Of a stretch of DNA of 55,379 nucleotides, positions 16,155-24,482 are shown in pieces. This DNA is from Oscillospiraceae bacterium. Its GTDB lineage: Bacteria; Bacillota; Clostridia; Oscillospirales; CAG-272. The notes beneath the pieces were generated by a model. That model searched no databases and was not told where the DNA came from. It saw only the letters and a list, made by a program, of their open reading frames with translations. Every line of letters begins with the position of its first letter. Position 1 is the first letter of the stretch. The DNA is taken from NCBI GenBank assembly GCA_015065075.1, contig SVRA01000005.1, positions 1-55,379 of the forward strand, read 5' to 3'. The position numbers were made by a program, and so were the translations under genes.

Positions 16155-17600
16155 TTAAAATTGAAAATACAAAAAGGGATTGTAGCTGTCGCCTGCAAGC
16201 GCAAATGCCGAGATGACCAAGAGAAGCGATGGGATTATCGCGCCGATGGCCGCGGCGAACTTGGCGGTCACCCTTGTGCGCTCGCAAAGCCTCGAGATAG
16301 CAGGAACGATCGGCGTGCAGGCAAGAATGCTGACTATAATGAAAAAGACGTTGTTTTTAAAGACCATGGCGGTATGTAAATCGCCAAATCCCTTGCCATT
16401 TGAGGTAAATATGCCGCCGATAGCCTGTCCGAGACTTGCCATATCGGTAAATTTGAATATCATAAAGCTGAAGAATACGATGACCATCGTCAAAAGTATT
16501 CTCGGTATCCGCCACCAAATAGCAGGATCTTTTTTGGGCTTGATAAGATACTTTTCGATAACGAGGAAAACGAAGAAATAGAGTCCCCATAATATGAAAT
16601 TCCAGTTGGCGCCGTGCCAGAAGCCTGTAAGCGCCCAGACTACGAGCATATTGAGAATATGACGGGGAATACTTACGCGGTTGCCGCCGAGAGGAATGTA
16701 AACGTAGTCGCGGAAGAAGCCCGAGAGTGAGATGTGCCATCTTCGCCAGAAGTCAGTGACCGAATCGGCAATATAGGGATAATTGAAGTTTTCCTTGTAG
16801 TGAAAGCCGACCATAAGACCCATACCGATCGCCATATCCGAGTATGCCGAGAAATCGAGATAGATCTGAAGCATATAGCAAAAGCAGCCCAACAGTATCG
16901 CCGCGCTTGAAAGCCCCGCGATCCCGTCCGCGCCGAGAGGATTGCCCGAGGCGTCGTTGAAAAGCTTGTCAAAGATCGCGCCGCAGCCGTTTGCCAGAAT
17001 TGCCTTCTTGGCAAGACCGACAGAGAAGCGCGTGATTCCGCGGCTTATCTCCTCGCGCTTGAGAACGCGGTTCTCAATGTCGAAGTTAACGTCGGCATAG
17101 CGTACGATAGGACCTGCGATGCACTGATGGAAAAGCGAAGCGTAGAGAAGCAAGAGCCAGTATTTTTCCTGCGCCTCGACCTCGCCGCGACGCACGTCAA
17201 TGACGTAGGATATCAGCTGGAAGGTGTAGAACGAGATTCCGATCGGCAGAGCAATGGAGGGAATAGCCGCATCAATGCCGAAGATCGAGTATGTAGTCGA
17301 CAAAAAGAAGCCCGTGTATTTATAAAACACAAGTATCGCGAGGCAGATCGCGCAGGTGATGGTACAAAGCGCACCCTTTATCTTTTGATTGTAGGTCTGC
17401 GATATCAGTATAGCACCCGCCCAGCAGACGAAGACCATAAGGCAGAGCAAAAAGACCAGGGCAGGACCGCCCCAGGCATAAAAGATAAGCGAGGATACAA
17501 GCAGTATAATATTACGCGATCTTGTCGTTCGACCTAAAAAATAACAGCCGTAACAGACCGCGAGAAAGAAAAACACGAAGAATAAACTCGAAAATACCAT
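16155..17600 (-). CDS. MBOAT-family O-acyltransferase (AlgI/DltB-like)
   Basis: 481 residues, about eleven membrane helices. Recognisable segments are SYVIDVRRGEVEAQEKYWLLLLYASLFHQCIAGPIVRYADV, DFSAYSDMAIGMGLMVGF, FWRRWHISLSGFFRDYVYIPLGGNR and the catalytic-histidine region TGFWHGANWNFILWG. These are hallmarks of the AlgI branch. It exports or presents acyl groups for O-acylation of an extracellular polymer, working with the DHHW protein downstream. It is first in a two-gene operon with a good promoter upstream. Substrate not readable from sequence. Confidence 0.93.
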   Translation of the reverse strand: MVFSSLFFVFFFLAVCYGCYFLGRTTRSRNIILLVSSLIFYAWGGPALVFLLCLMVFVCWAGAILISQTYNQKIKGALCTITCAICLAILVFYKYTGFFLSTTYSIFGIDAAIPSIALPIGISFYTFQLISYVIDVRRGEVEAQEKYWLLLLYASLFHQCIAGPIVRYADVNFDIENRVLKREEISRGITRFSVGLAKKAILANGCGAIFDKLFNDASGNPLGADGIAGLSSAAILLGCFCYMLQIYLDFSAYSDMAIGMGLMVGFHYKENFNYPYIADSVTDFWRRWHISLSGFFRDYVYIPLGGNRVSIPRHILNMLVVWALTGFWHGANWNFILWGLYFFVFLVIEKYLIKPKKDPAIWWRIPRILLTMVIVFFSFMIFKFTDMASLGQAIGGIFTSNGKGFGDLHTAMVFKNNVFFIIVSILACTPIVPAISRLCERTRVTAKFAAAIGAIIPSLLLVISAFALAGDSYNPFLYFQF

Positions 17601-17638
17601 TGTTGCCGTCCTTGATAGTAGAAATAAGCGGTAATATA

Positions 17639-17667
17639 ATTATAACATTCAACCAAGATATAAACAA
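17639..17667 (-). promoter_or_regulatory. Sigma-A promoter for the MBOAT-DHHW operon
   Basis: Minus strand: TTGTTT (17667-17662), 17-bp spacer, TATAAT (17644-17639), 39 bp before the MBOAT ATG. Confidence 0.65.
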
Positions 17668-17719
17668 TAGTTAAAAAGCCTAATTTTAAATTATTTTTTT
17701 GTTAATTTTGACACACCGC

Positions 17720-17747
17720 TTGACAAACGACGACAAAGTGCTATAAT
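17720..17747 (+). promoter_or_regulatory. Sigma-A promoter for the folT-folC leader
   Basis: TTGACA (17720-17725), 16-bp spacer, TATAAT (17742-17747). Transcription would start about 25 bp before the riboswitch. Confidence 0.8.
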
Positions 17748-17778
17748 ATAAGCGAGGCAAGAGCCTCAAATAAAAAGA

Positions 17779-17876
17779 GAAGAGTAAAAGCTTTGGCGTT
17801 AAGTGCCGACGGGACGGGGAGTTGCCGGTTGGACGAAGGCTTATTTTGCCGCGGTCAAGGCTTTGCATCCCGCTTC
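17779..17876 (+). promoter_or_regulatory. Tetrahydrofolate (THF-I) riboswitch
   Basis: The strongly conserved core elements are all present in order: AGAGTA after the P1 5' arm, GGCGTTAAGTGCC, GGGACGGGGAGTTGCC with GGACGAAGGC, GCCGCGGTCAAGGC, and the 3' piece TTTGCATCCCGCTTC. P1 pairs GAAG (17779-17782) with CTTC (17873-17876). Length and order fit the THF-I class, which senses reduced folates and switches off folate uptake or synthesis genes. Position before folT and folC agrees. Confidence 0.93.
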
Positions 17877-17900
17877 ATAGGCACTAAATAAGGATATTTT

Positions 17901-17941
17901 TCTCCTTTCCTGCCCTATGCTGTGAGGAAAGGAGATTTTTT
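17901..17941 (+). terminator. Riboswitch expression platform: hairpin that also holds the folT ribosome-binding site
   Basis: Arms 17901-17910 (TCTCCTTTCC) and 17926-17935 (GGAAAGGAGA), followed by TTTTTT and then directly by the folT ATG at 17942. The 3' arm is the folT Shine-Dalgarno sequence, so one hairpin could both terminate transcription and hide the ribosome-binding site when THF is bound. Confidence 0.82.
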
Positions 17942-18499
17942 ATGCAAAAAAACACGAAAAGCACCAAAATTTCACTGTTCGGAAGCCTCAAGGTCATGAC
18001 CATGGCGGCAATGCTGACCGCTATGAGCGTGGTTATCGGTATCTTTTGTAAAAGCTTTCTCAATTTTGGAGAGGGACTTTACAGGATCACGTTTGAAAAT
18101 CTGCCGATATTGCTCGCGGGAATAATGTTCGGCCCACTCGTCGGCGGAGTTGTCGGCGTGGCGACCGATATCATAAGCTATCTTTTATCTCCGCAGACCT
18201 ATCCGATAAATCTCGTGGTCACTTTCGGTGCGGCGGCGGTAGGTTTGGTCTCGGGCGTTGTATCCCGATATGTTCTCAGAAAAAAGACAAGCGCGAGGAT
18301 AATTTTCTCCTGTCTTGCGGCGCATCTTGTCGGCTCAATGATCATCAAGCCGATCGGACTTTTTGCCTTTTACGGCTGGGCGGTGCTTTGGAGAGTACCG
18401 ATGTATCTTGTGATCGCGCCTATCGAGATCATACTGATCTGCGCTATGCGTCGCAACTCCGCGGCTAAAAAGCTTATCGACGGAAAGGGAGAGGTATGA
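17942..18499 (+). CDS. folT: ECF transporter S component for folate
   Basis: 185 residues with about six membrane helices. LTAMSVVIGIFCKSF, RITFENLPILLAGIMFGPLVGGVVGVATDIISYLL and the C-terminal RVPMYLVIAPIEIIL match the FolT family of substrate-binding S components, which bind folates and recruit a shared EcfT-EcfA module encoded elsewhere. THF riboswitch control and the downstream folC support folate as the substrate. The ATG follows directly on the riboswitch hairpin, and the stop overlaps the folC start by 4 bp. Confidence 0.92.
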   Translation: MQKNTKSTKISLFGSLKVMTMAAMLTAMSVVIGIFCKSFLNFGEGLYRITFENLPILLAGIMFGPLVGGVVGVATDIISYLLSPQTYPINLVVTFGAAAVGLVSGVVSRYVLRKKTSARIIFSCLAAHLVGSMIIKPIGLFAFYGWAVLWRVPMYLVIAPIEIILICAMRRNSAAKKLIDGKGEV

Positions 18500-19767
18500 T
18501 GAACTACACCGAAGCTATCGAATATATCCATTCGGTCAACTGGACCTTTTGCAATCCGGGGCTTGAGCGGGTGAGCGAGCTTTGCTCGGCGCTCGGCAAT
18601 CCTCAGGATAAGCTGAAATTCATTCACGTAGCGGGCACTAACGGTAAGGGCTCTTTTTGCGCTATGCTCGACTCGGTCTTGCGCGCGCAGGGCTATCGCG
18701 TCGGACTTTTTACCTCTCCGTATATTCTTGAGTTTGGCGAGAGAATGCGCGTTGACGGAGAGAATATTTCCGAGCGCGAGCTTTGCGAGCTCGTCGAGCT
18801 TGTAAAGCCGATCGCCGACAAAATGGAGGATAAGCCGACCGAATTTGAGCTTATAACCGCGCTCGCGTTTCTGCATTTTGCAAATAAGGGATGCGACTAT
18901 GTCGTGCTTGAATGCGGGCTTGGAGGCAGGCTTGACGCCACTAATATCATAAAAACACCTCTGCTTTCGGTCATCACGGGAATTGCGCTCGACCATACCT
19001 CGATACTTGGCGACACACACGAAAAGATCGCCGCGGAAAAGGCGGGTATCATAAAGCGTGATACTCCGGTGCTTTGGTGCGGAGCGCACGAGGGCGCTTA
19101 TGAGGTCATAAAGGCGCAGGCAGAAAAGCTCGACGCTTCCGTGACTGTCGTTGACCGTTCCTCGCTTAAAATAAAAGAAATGACCCTTGACGGTACGACC
19201 TTTGATTATAAAGACAGAAAGGATCTTTCGCTTTCCTTGCTTGGCAGCTATCAGCCCGTCAACGCAACGAACGTGTTGACCGCGATAGATCTTCTTCGGG
19301 AGCAGGGAATAGAGATATCCGACAGCGCTATCCGTGAGGGACTTGCAAGCACCGTGTGGCACGCAAGATTTGAGGTAATAAATAAAGACCCTCTGATCAT
19401 AGCCGACGGAGGACATAATCCCGAGGGAGTAGACGGTGCGATAGAGAGCGTCAAACGCTATTTCTCGAACGAAAAGGTCGGAATAATAACAGGCGTTATG
19501 GCGGATAAGGACTATAAATATATGGCAAGCAGAATGTCAGAGGTCGCCTCAGACATATTCTGCCTCACTCCCGATAACCCGAGAGCGCTGCCAGCAAATG
19601 ATTATGCCCGCGTTTTCAACGATCTTGGCGTAAGCGCGACTGCATGTGATTCGATAGCAGGTGCCGTGAACGCGGCTCTTTTGTGGGCAAAAGCAACGCA
19701 TAGACCTGTCATCTGCCTCGGCTCGCTCTATATGTACGGAGATATCGTCAAGGCGCTTGCTTACTGA
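18496..19767 (+). CDS. folC: Folylpolyglutamate synthase / dihydrofolate synthase
   Basis: 423 residues. The ATP-binding loop VAGTNGKGSFCAMLDSVL, the folate-binding LFTSPYILEFGERMRVDGE, LECGLGGRLDATNII and GHNPEGVDGAIESV are standard Mur-ligase-type FolC motifs. It adds glutamates to imported or newly made folate, trapping it in the cytosol. The 4-bp ATGA overlap with folT shows translational coupling under the THF riboswitch. No further de novo folate genes are in the window, so this locus may serve salvage. Confidence 0.95.
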   Translation: MMNYTEAIEYIHSVNWTFCNPGLERVSELCSALGNPQDKLKFIHVAGTNGKGSFCAMLDSVLRAQGYRVGLFTSPYILEFGERMRVDGENISERELCELVELVKPIADKMEDKPTEFELITALAFLHFANKGCDYVVLECGLGGRLDATNIIKTPLLSVITGIALDHTSILGDTHEKIAAEKAGIIKRDTPVLWCGAHEGAYEVIKAQAEKLDASVTVVDRSSLKIKEMTLDGTTFDYKDRKDLSLSLLGSYQPVNATNVLTAIDLLREQGIEISDSAIREGLASTVWHARFEVINKDPLIIADGGHNPEGVDGAIESVKRYFSNEKVGIITGVMADKDYKYMASRMSEVASDIFCLTPDNPRALPANDYARVFNDLGVSATACDSIAGAVNAALLWAKATHRPVICLGSLYMYGDIVKALAY

Positions 19768-19860
19768 TGATGTTTGCGTTTTGTGTTAAAGTAAATATGA
19801 TCGCATGATCAAAACTTAGAGATTTGTATTTTGAATATGAGGAACTTATAAGGGGGAAAA

Positions 19861-21252
19861 ATGAAAAAGGTTATTTCTGTTTTGTTTGTTTTTTTAACAA
19901 TGCTGTTTGTTTTCGCCGTTGCAACGCTTTCCGCGGTTGCAACCGACACCGAAGCTCCCGAGGAGGATACTACTGAGGTCTACGAGTACGAGCTTGAATT
20001 TACTCTCAACCCTGCGGGCACGGAGTACATAGTAACCGGTTATACCGGATCACCGAACGAAATTGTAATTCCAAGTATATATGAAGGTCTTCCCGTAACG
20101 ACTATTGGCGACCATGCATTTTCCGGTTGCGTCGGTCTTGCGAGCATAGAAATTCCCGAAGGCATAACGTCTATTGGCAAAGGAACGTTCTACAACTGCG
20201 CAAGTCTTGCGAGCATAAAAATTCCCAATAGCGTAACGACTATTGGCGAAGACGCCTTCTACAGCTGCACGAGCCTTGAGTGCATAAATATCCCTGATGG
20301 CATAACGGCTATTGGCGATTACGTATTCTTCAACTGCACAAGTCTTGCGAGCATAGAAATTCCCGACGGCGTAACGTCTATCGGAATGGAAGCGTTTGCT
20401 TTGTGCAAAAGTCTTGCAAGTGTAGACATCCCCGATAGCGTAACCTCTGTTGGCAACAGGGCTTTCTCCGGCTGTGAAAGTCTTGCGAGCGTAGAAATTC
20501 CCAACAGCATTACGTGCATCAGCGAGAGGGCATTTTACGGTTGCTGCAGCCTTACGGGCATAGAATTTCCCAACAGCGTAACGACTATCGGCAACTATGC
20601 ATTTTGCGGCTGCGACGGCCTTACGAGCATAGAGTTTCCCGACAGCGTTACGTGCATTGGCGAGTGGGCGTTCGCCGCTTGCAACAGTCTTACGAACGTA
20701 AAATTCCCAAACAATGTAACGACTATTGGCTACTCGGCATTCCGCTATTGCCCAAGCATTGAGAGCATAAAGCTCCCCGATAGTATTACTTCCATTGATA
20801 TCTATGTTTTTTCCGACTGTAAAAATCTTACGAGCATAGAGATTCCCGATAGCGTTACGTCTATTTGCGAAGGAGCATTCTATGAATGTGACAACCTTGA
20901 AACTGTGTATTATACGGGCACAGAGGAGCAGTGGGAGGCGGTCCGCATTGCCTATAATAACAAATATCTCACAAGAGCCAATATAGTTTACAACTACGGC
21001 GTTGAAGATACCGAAAAAGAAACCACAGAAGCGATTGGGGTCACCGAAGCGTCGACAGAGAAGACCACCGAAGCGCCGACAGAGGAAATCACCGAAGGCC
21101 CCGAGGCAACTACCTCCGCCACTGTCGGAAACGGCAAGGATGATAATGTTCAAGGCGGTTGCAGAAGCGTAGTTGGATTTGGTGCGGCAGTTGTGGTTAC
21201 TATGATTGGCGCGGTTGGATTTGCGCCTTTCGGAAAGAAGAATAAAGAATAA
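19861..21252 (+). CDS. BspA-type leucine-rich repeat surface protein
   Basis: 463 residues. A signal peptide (1-28, ending SAVAT) leads to about eleven 23-residue LRR_5 repeats (residues ~60-355) of the form SIEIPDSVTSIGxxAFxxCxSL, closed by the capping motif VYYTGTEEQWEAV. A Thr/Glu/Pro-rich stalk (~380-425) and a C-terminal hydrophobic helix with a KKNKE tail (~438-463) anchor it in the membrane. Such proteins are surface adhesins or ligand binders in gut bacteria; the ligand is unknown. ATG with AAGGGGG upstream. The repeats are 69-bp near-identical DNA units and could vary in number by recombination. Confidence 0.9.
   Translation: MKKVISVLFVFLTMLFVFAVATLSAVATDTEAPEEDTTEVYEYELEFTLNPAGTEYIVTGYTGSPNEIVIPSIYEGLPVTTIGDHAFSGCVGLASIEIPEGITSIGKGTFYNCASLASIKIPNSVTTIGEDAFYSCTSLECINIPDGITAIGDYVFFNCTSLASIEIPDGVTSIGMEAFALCKSLASVDIPDSVTSVGNRAFSGCESLASVEIPNSITCISERAFYGCCSLTGIEFPNSVTTIGNYAFCGCDGLTSIEFPDSVTCIGEWAFAACNSLTNVKFPNNVTTIGYSAFRYCPSIESIKLPDSITSIDIYVFSDCKNLTSIEIPDSVTSICEGAFYECDNLETVYYTGTEEQWEAVRIAYNNKYLTRANIVYNYGVEDTEKETTEAIGVTEASTEKTTEAPTEEITEGPEATTSATVGNGKDDNVQGGCRSVVGFGAAVVVTMIGAVGFAPFGKKNKE
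20137..20890 (+). repeat. Tandem 69-bp units encoding LRR repeats
   Basis: Successive 69-bp units share blocks such as AGTCTTGCGAGCATAGA and CCCGATAGCGTAACG. They encode the 23-residue leucine-rich repeats and produce long open frames on the opposite strand that are only shadows. Confidence 0.75.
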
Positions 21253-21274
21253 GAACGAGAATGTCTGTTTTCAG

Positions 21275-21320
21275 ACAAAACATAAAGCCGCAGATTGAAT
21301 ATCTGCGGCTTTGTGTTTTG
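21275..21320. terminator. Bidirectional terminator between LRR gene and FKBP lipoprotein
   Basis: Hairpin with core arms 21284-21295 and 21301-21312, extended by ACAAAACA and TGTTTTGT outside. It serves both convergent genes. Confidence 0.85.
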
Positions 21321-21378
21321 TGCCTTTTTTTAGAACAATAAGGAAAAAGCAACACGGGATTTTATGCTTATGAATTTA

Positions 21379-22572
21379 TCAATTCTCGTAAGAGATAGTG
21401 CAGTTATCAACGAGGTATTTGTTAACCTTTTCAAAGAGCGCGTACTCGTTGATCAGGCGCTCACCGACGGCTTTGATCAGATCTTCTCTTGTTATCGTCT
21501 GACCGTAGTTTTGGTAATACTCCATATAGTAATCAACGGCTGCCTGATAATCCTCCTCGTTCACCTTGATACCCTCTTGCTGAGCTATCGCATGAGAGAG
21601 CATGTTTTGCAGAACGTCGGTCTGGCTGTTTTTGGTAGTTTCCGCCTTCCAATCCGCGCCGTCCTCAAGTCCGAGATATTTTATAACGAACTCGTCAAAG
21701 GAGGCAAAGGAATATCCGTAATCCGTATAATATTTTTTGTAATATTCGTACTGCTCAATATAGGAGTCGTAGAAATACTGAACCTCACTCTCGGGATATT
21801 TGATAACTGTCGCTTCCTCAAGCAGCTTTGCCCAAAGCTCGTTCTTTACTGCGGAATCTCTGTACTGCAGAAGACCTTCCTTGACGTAGTTTTTATAAGC
21901 GGCAACCGCGTCCTCTTCTTCTGTTTTGAATTTGAGGGTCTTGGTCACGAAATCGCTGGTCAGTTCGGGCAGCTCGTAGTCTACCGAATAAACGACCCAC
22001 ACGTAGAAGATAACGTCCTTACCTGCAAGATCCTCCGTGTAATTTTCGGGGAATGTTAGCTTGAGGGGGTGAGGATTTTCCTTGGAGGTTTCGGAGGGAA
22101 TTATACCGATAAGACCGTCCTCGAAGCCTTCGATAAATTTATCTGATCCGATTCCAAGCTCATAGGGCCTTGCATTATCAAAATTAGAACCGCCCTCAAA
22201 TTCTTTTCCGTCTACCTCGCCTCTGTAGTAGATGAACGCGGTGTCACCGAATTCGATGGGCTTGTCGGTGATCTTTGCTGCGTCGTTCAGTACTTTCCTG
22301 TATTTATAAAGAGAGGTCTTGATGTAATCTTCTACCGCTGCGTCGTCAACCAAAAATTCAGAGCTTACGGTAACGCTGGCGCCCTTGTAAAGCGAGCTGT
22401 CAAGCGATACGTAATCCTTCATATCAGCTGCGAAATAATCGAATCTTTCAACTTCCTTGTCGGGCGCCGTAGTCTCCTCGCCGTCATTGCCGCCCTTGTT
22501 ATCGCACGCCGCAAAAATGCTGATGCATGCCAGAGCAGCGAGAATAATTGCCAATAATTTTGTAAACTTCAT
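21379..22572 (-). CDS. Trigger-factor-like FKBP peptidyl-prolyl isomerase lipoprotein
   Basis: 397 residues from the ATG at 22572, with GAAAGG upstream; an in-frame upstream start lacks a ribosome-binding site. A lipoprotein signal peptide ends in the lipobox IFAAC (Cys23). Residues ~110-205 form an FKBP fold (GDTAFIYYRGEVDGKEFEGG, YELGIGSDKFIEGFEDGLIG), and ~215-395 resemble the helical C-terminal chaperone arms of trigger factor. The ribosome-binding N-domain of trigger factor is absent. This looks like an extracytoplasmic folding catalyst at the outer membrane face, playing a PrsA-like role. Cellular clients are unknown. Confidence 0.83.
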   Translation of the reverse strand: MKFTKLLAIILAALACISIFAACDNKGGNDGEETTAPDKEVERFDYFAADMKDYVSLDSSLYKGASVTVSSEFLVDDAAVEDYIKTSLYKYRKVLNDAAKITDKPIEFGDTAFIYYRGEVDGKEFEGGSNFDNARPYELGIGSDKFIEGFEDGLIGIIPSETSKENPHPLKLTFPENYTEDLAGKDVIFYVWVVYSVDYELPELTSDFVTKTLKFKTEEEDAVAAYKNYVKEGLLQYRDSAVKNELWAKLLEEATVIKYPESEVQYFYDSYIEQYEYYKKYYTDYGYSFASFDEFVIKYLGLEDGADWKAETTKNSQTDVLQNMLSHAIAQQEGIKVNEEDYQAAVDYYMEYYQNYGQTITREDLIKAVGERLINEYALFEKVNKYLVDNCTISYEN

Positions 22573-22613
22573 TTTTATAACCTTTCTGTACGTAATTTTG
22601 CACACTACCCTAT

Positions 22614-22642
22614 ATAATACCCTATTTTAATAGCGAATTCAA
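22614..22642 (-). promoter_or_regulatory. Sigma-A promoter for the FKBP lipoprotein
   Basis: Minus strand: TTGAAT (22642-22637), 17-bp spacer, TATTAT (22619-22614). Confidence 0.6.
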
Positions 22643-22680
22643 GTCTAAATTGAAAACTTTTTCGTTATTTGGCCTTTTTC

Positions 22681-22709
22681 TTGACACAAAGACAAATTTA
22701 TCGTATAAT
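22681..22709 (+). promoter_or_regulatory. Sigma-A promoter for birA
   Basis: TTGACA (22681-22686), 17-bp spacer, TATAAT (22704-22709), 50 bp before the birA ATG: a consensus promoter. Confidence 0.85.
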
Positions 22710-22759
22710 AATGTAAACAAAAACGGCAAAATCGATCCGATAACGAAGGGAGATTGCGA

Positions 22760-23539
22760 ATGATAAGTGAGCACATGATAAAAGCGCACCTGAAGCACGA
22801 AAAATTGAATATAAAGATTTTCGACGTTATCGACTCCACAAATTCCGAGGCCAAGCGAATGGCTCTGTCACACGACAGCCAAGACGGCTTTGCCCCGACC
22901 CTTCTTATAGCCAAGGAGCAGACCTCGGGAAGAGGCCGCATGGGCAGACGTTTCGTAAGTCATTTGGGCGGCATATATATGACCCTAGTTTACGTCACCG
23001 AAAAGCCCCTGATCGACGCGGTTTCGATTACCACCGCCGCGGCGGCAATGGTCGCGGAGGCGATCGAATCTGTCAGCGAAGCGCCGATGAAAATAAAATG
23101 GGTCAACGATATCTATAACGATTACGGGAAGGTCGCAGGCATACTTGCCGAAACCGTGTCCATGGAAGACCGTCTGGCCGTGATAGTCGGCATTGGAATA
23201 AATACGGGAATTCCCGAGTTTCCCGAAGAAATACAAGACATAGCATCCTCGATCGGCGAGCTTGACGGAAAAGAAGGTCTGCTGATCGCAAAAATCACCG
23301 ACGGATTACTGCGCTATGCCGAAACCCATAAGGACAGATCCTATATGAACGCCTACCGCGAGCGATTTATGCTTGCAGGCAAAAACGTCGATCTTATAAA
23401 AGGCGGGGAAAGAACGGGAGGCGGCAGTGTCGTCGGTGTAGACGACAACGGCGGACTTTTGCTGCTGCCCGACGGACAAGCAGAGGTGATGACCGTTCAA
23501 AGTGGTGAGGTCAGCGTGAGAGAATCAAAAACAAAATAA
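22760..23539 (+). CDS. birA: Biotin-[acetyl-CoA-carboxylase] ligase, monofunctional
   Basis: 259 residues from ATG 22760 (GAAGGGAG 7 bp upstream; a TTG at 22754 is too close to it). Catalytic features are the biotinyl-AMP loop SGRGRMGRRF, GGIYMTLVY and KWVNDIYNDYGKVAGIL, with the C-terminal SH3-like domain (GKNVDLIKGGE...VDDNGGLLLL). The N-terminal helix-turn-helix found in the bifunctional repressor BirA is missing, so this enzyme activates biotin and attaches it to carrier proteins but should not bind DNA. Confidence 0.93.
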   Translation: MISEHMIKAHLKHEKLNIKIFDVIDSTNSEAKRMALSHDSQDGFAPTLLIAKEQTSGRGRMGRRFVSHLGGIYMTLVYVTEKPLIDAVSITTAAAAMVAEAIESVSEAPMKIKWVNDIYNDYGKVAGILAETVSMEDRLAVIVGIGINTGIPEFPEEIQDIASSIGELDGKEGLLIAKITDGLLRYAETHKDRSYMNAYRERFMLAGKNVDLIKGGERTGGGSVVGVDDNGGLLLLPDGQAEVMTVQSGEVSVRESKTK

Positions 23540-23544
23540 AATAA

Positions 23545-23578
23545 CCCCACCGCGCATTTGCGCGGTGGGGCTTTGCTT
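23545..23578 (+). terminator. Terminator of birA
   Basis: An 11-bp GC-rich hairpin (23545-23555 with 23560-23570) followed by CTTTGCTTTTTT. Confidence 0.9.
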
Positions 23579-23623
23579 TTTTCAACGAAATCAGCTTGCG
23601 GCGCTGTCGAAAGCCGATTTTTA

Positions 23624-24127
23624 TTATTCCTTTAAAATATCGTAAGCGTTTATGACCTCAAGCCCATTTTCAAGTGCGAAGGCGTAGGTGTAAGCAGTGC
23701 CACCGCCGCTGTGAGCGAGATAAGCAACACAGACCTGACTGCCCCTCACGAGCCTGCGGTTGCGCTCGTGCATGCACCAGGACGTAAATTGTTCGGAAAC
23801 GTATTCCACTCGGTCTGCCGAGGCAATTATATATTCGTAGGTCTTGACACTGAGCTCATTCCAGCCCCTCGTTTGATCCTTGCAGGGAAGGATCAGATCA
23901 AGCTCTATCTGTGGGTATTTTTCCTTCAATTCGAGCACACATAGCGCCGCCACGGTGTCAAAACCGATCGCACCGCCCGCACGGAATTTGCGAGCTCCTC
24001 TGGCAATGAGCTTTTCGATCTCGCGCTTAAGCAACCCGGGAAGCAAAAAAGCGCATTCTTTTGGGATACTGCGATGACCCGTAAAACAGACCGTGATTAT
24101 CTCAGAATCTGAATTATTCATAATCAT
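23624..24127 (-). CDS. SLOG/DUF1273-like (YpsA-related) protein
   Basis: 167 residues from ATG 24127, with AGGAGCTCCTT upstream. TVCFTGHRSIP at the start, GARKFRAGGAIGFDTVAALCVLEL, LDLILPCKDQTRGWN, TSWCMHERNRRLVRGSQVCVAYLAHSGGGTAYTYAFA match the SLOG superfamily (YpsA/DUF1273), a Rossmann-like fold proposed to bind nucleotides or ADP-ribose-type ligands. Role unresolved; family members occur both as housekeeping genes and near defence genes. Nothing nearby suggests a defence system. Its own promoter lies upstream. Confidence 0.8.
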   Translation of the reverse strand: MIMNNSDSEIITVCFTGHRSIPKECAFLLPGLLKREIEKLIARGARKFRAGGAIGFDTVAALCVLELKEKYPQIELDLILPCKDQTRGWNELSVKTYEYIIASADRVEYVSEQFTSWCMHERNRRLVRGSQVCVAYLAHSGGGTAYTYAFALENGLEVINAYDILKE

Positions 24128-24157
24128 AAGGAGCTCCTTTCTCAATAAGATGACATA

Positions 24158-24186
24158 ATTATAGCACAAGTGTTCGTATTTGTAAA
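24158..24186 (-). promoter_or_regulatory. Sigma-A promoter for the SLOG gene
   Basis: Minus strand: TTTACA (24186-24181), 17-bp spacer, TATAAT (24163-24158). Confidence 0.65.
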
Positions 24187-24262
24187 TAGATTTTTCAAAA
24201 AAATAAAAAAATTTTTATCTCACGATGCCTTTTCGGGAATTTACAAGTTTTTTCAAAAATCG

Positions 24263-24269
24263 TTCGACA
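24263..24269 (-). promoter_or_regulatory. Candidate Spo0A box upstream of spoIIE
   Basis: TTCGACA, the exact reverse complement of the 0A-box core TGTCGAA, lies 214 bp before spoIIE. In Bacillus spoIIE is activated by Spo0A. The remaining 24187-24482 gap contains only AT-rich sequence and a TATAAT at 24416-24421 without a good -35; no gene was seen. Confidence 0.35.
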
Positions 24270-24482
24270 CAACTCTGCGAAAATTCCGAAAAAATCTCAA
24301 AAAACCGCGCTCCATTCGATCAATATTCCCAAATCGCACCCTCAAACTCCCAAAAGTGACAAATAGAGCATAAAAACGCGCTCCAAAAACCGACTCGTTG
24401 CGCGCGAGAGCCGTATTATAATATAAATACGCGACGAATACGACTCATATCGAAAAAGATCGCCGCGCGCAAGGAGATCAAA

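Noticed and set aside
20050..21153. A 367-codon open frame antisense to the LRR gene
   Set aside because: It arises from the 69-bp repeats read on the other strand; no ribosome-binding site, and the product is a repetitive shadow.
19861..21252. CRISPR-like repeats
   Set aside because: Repeats are 69 bp, contiguous and coding with a strict 23-residue period; no spacers and no cas genes.
23624..24127. Defence-island interpretation of the SLOG gene
   Set aside because: SLOG domains occur in defence systems, but no nuclease, helicase, TIR or effector gene is adjacent; neighbours are birA and spoIIE.
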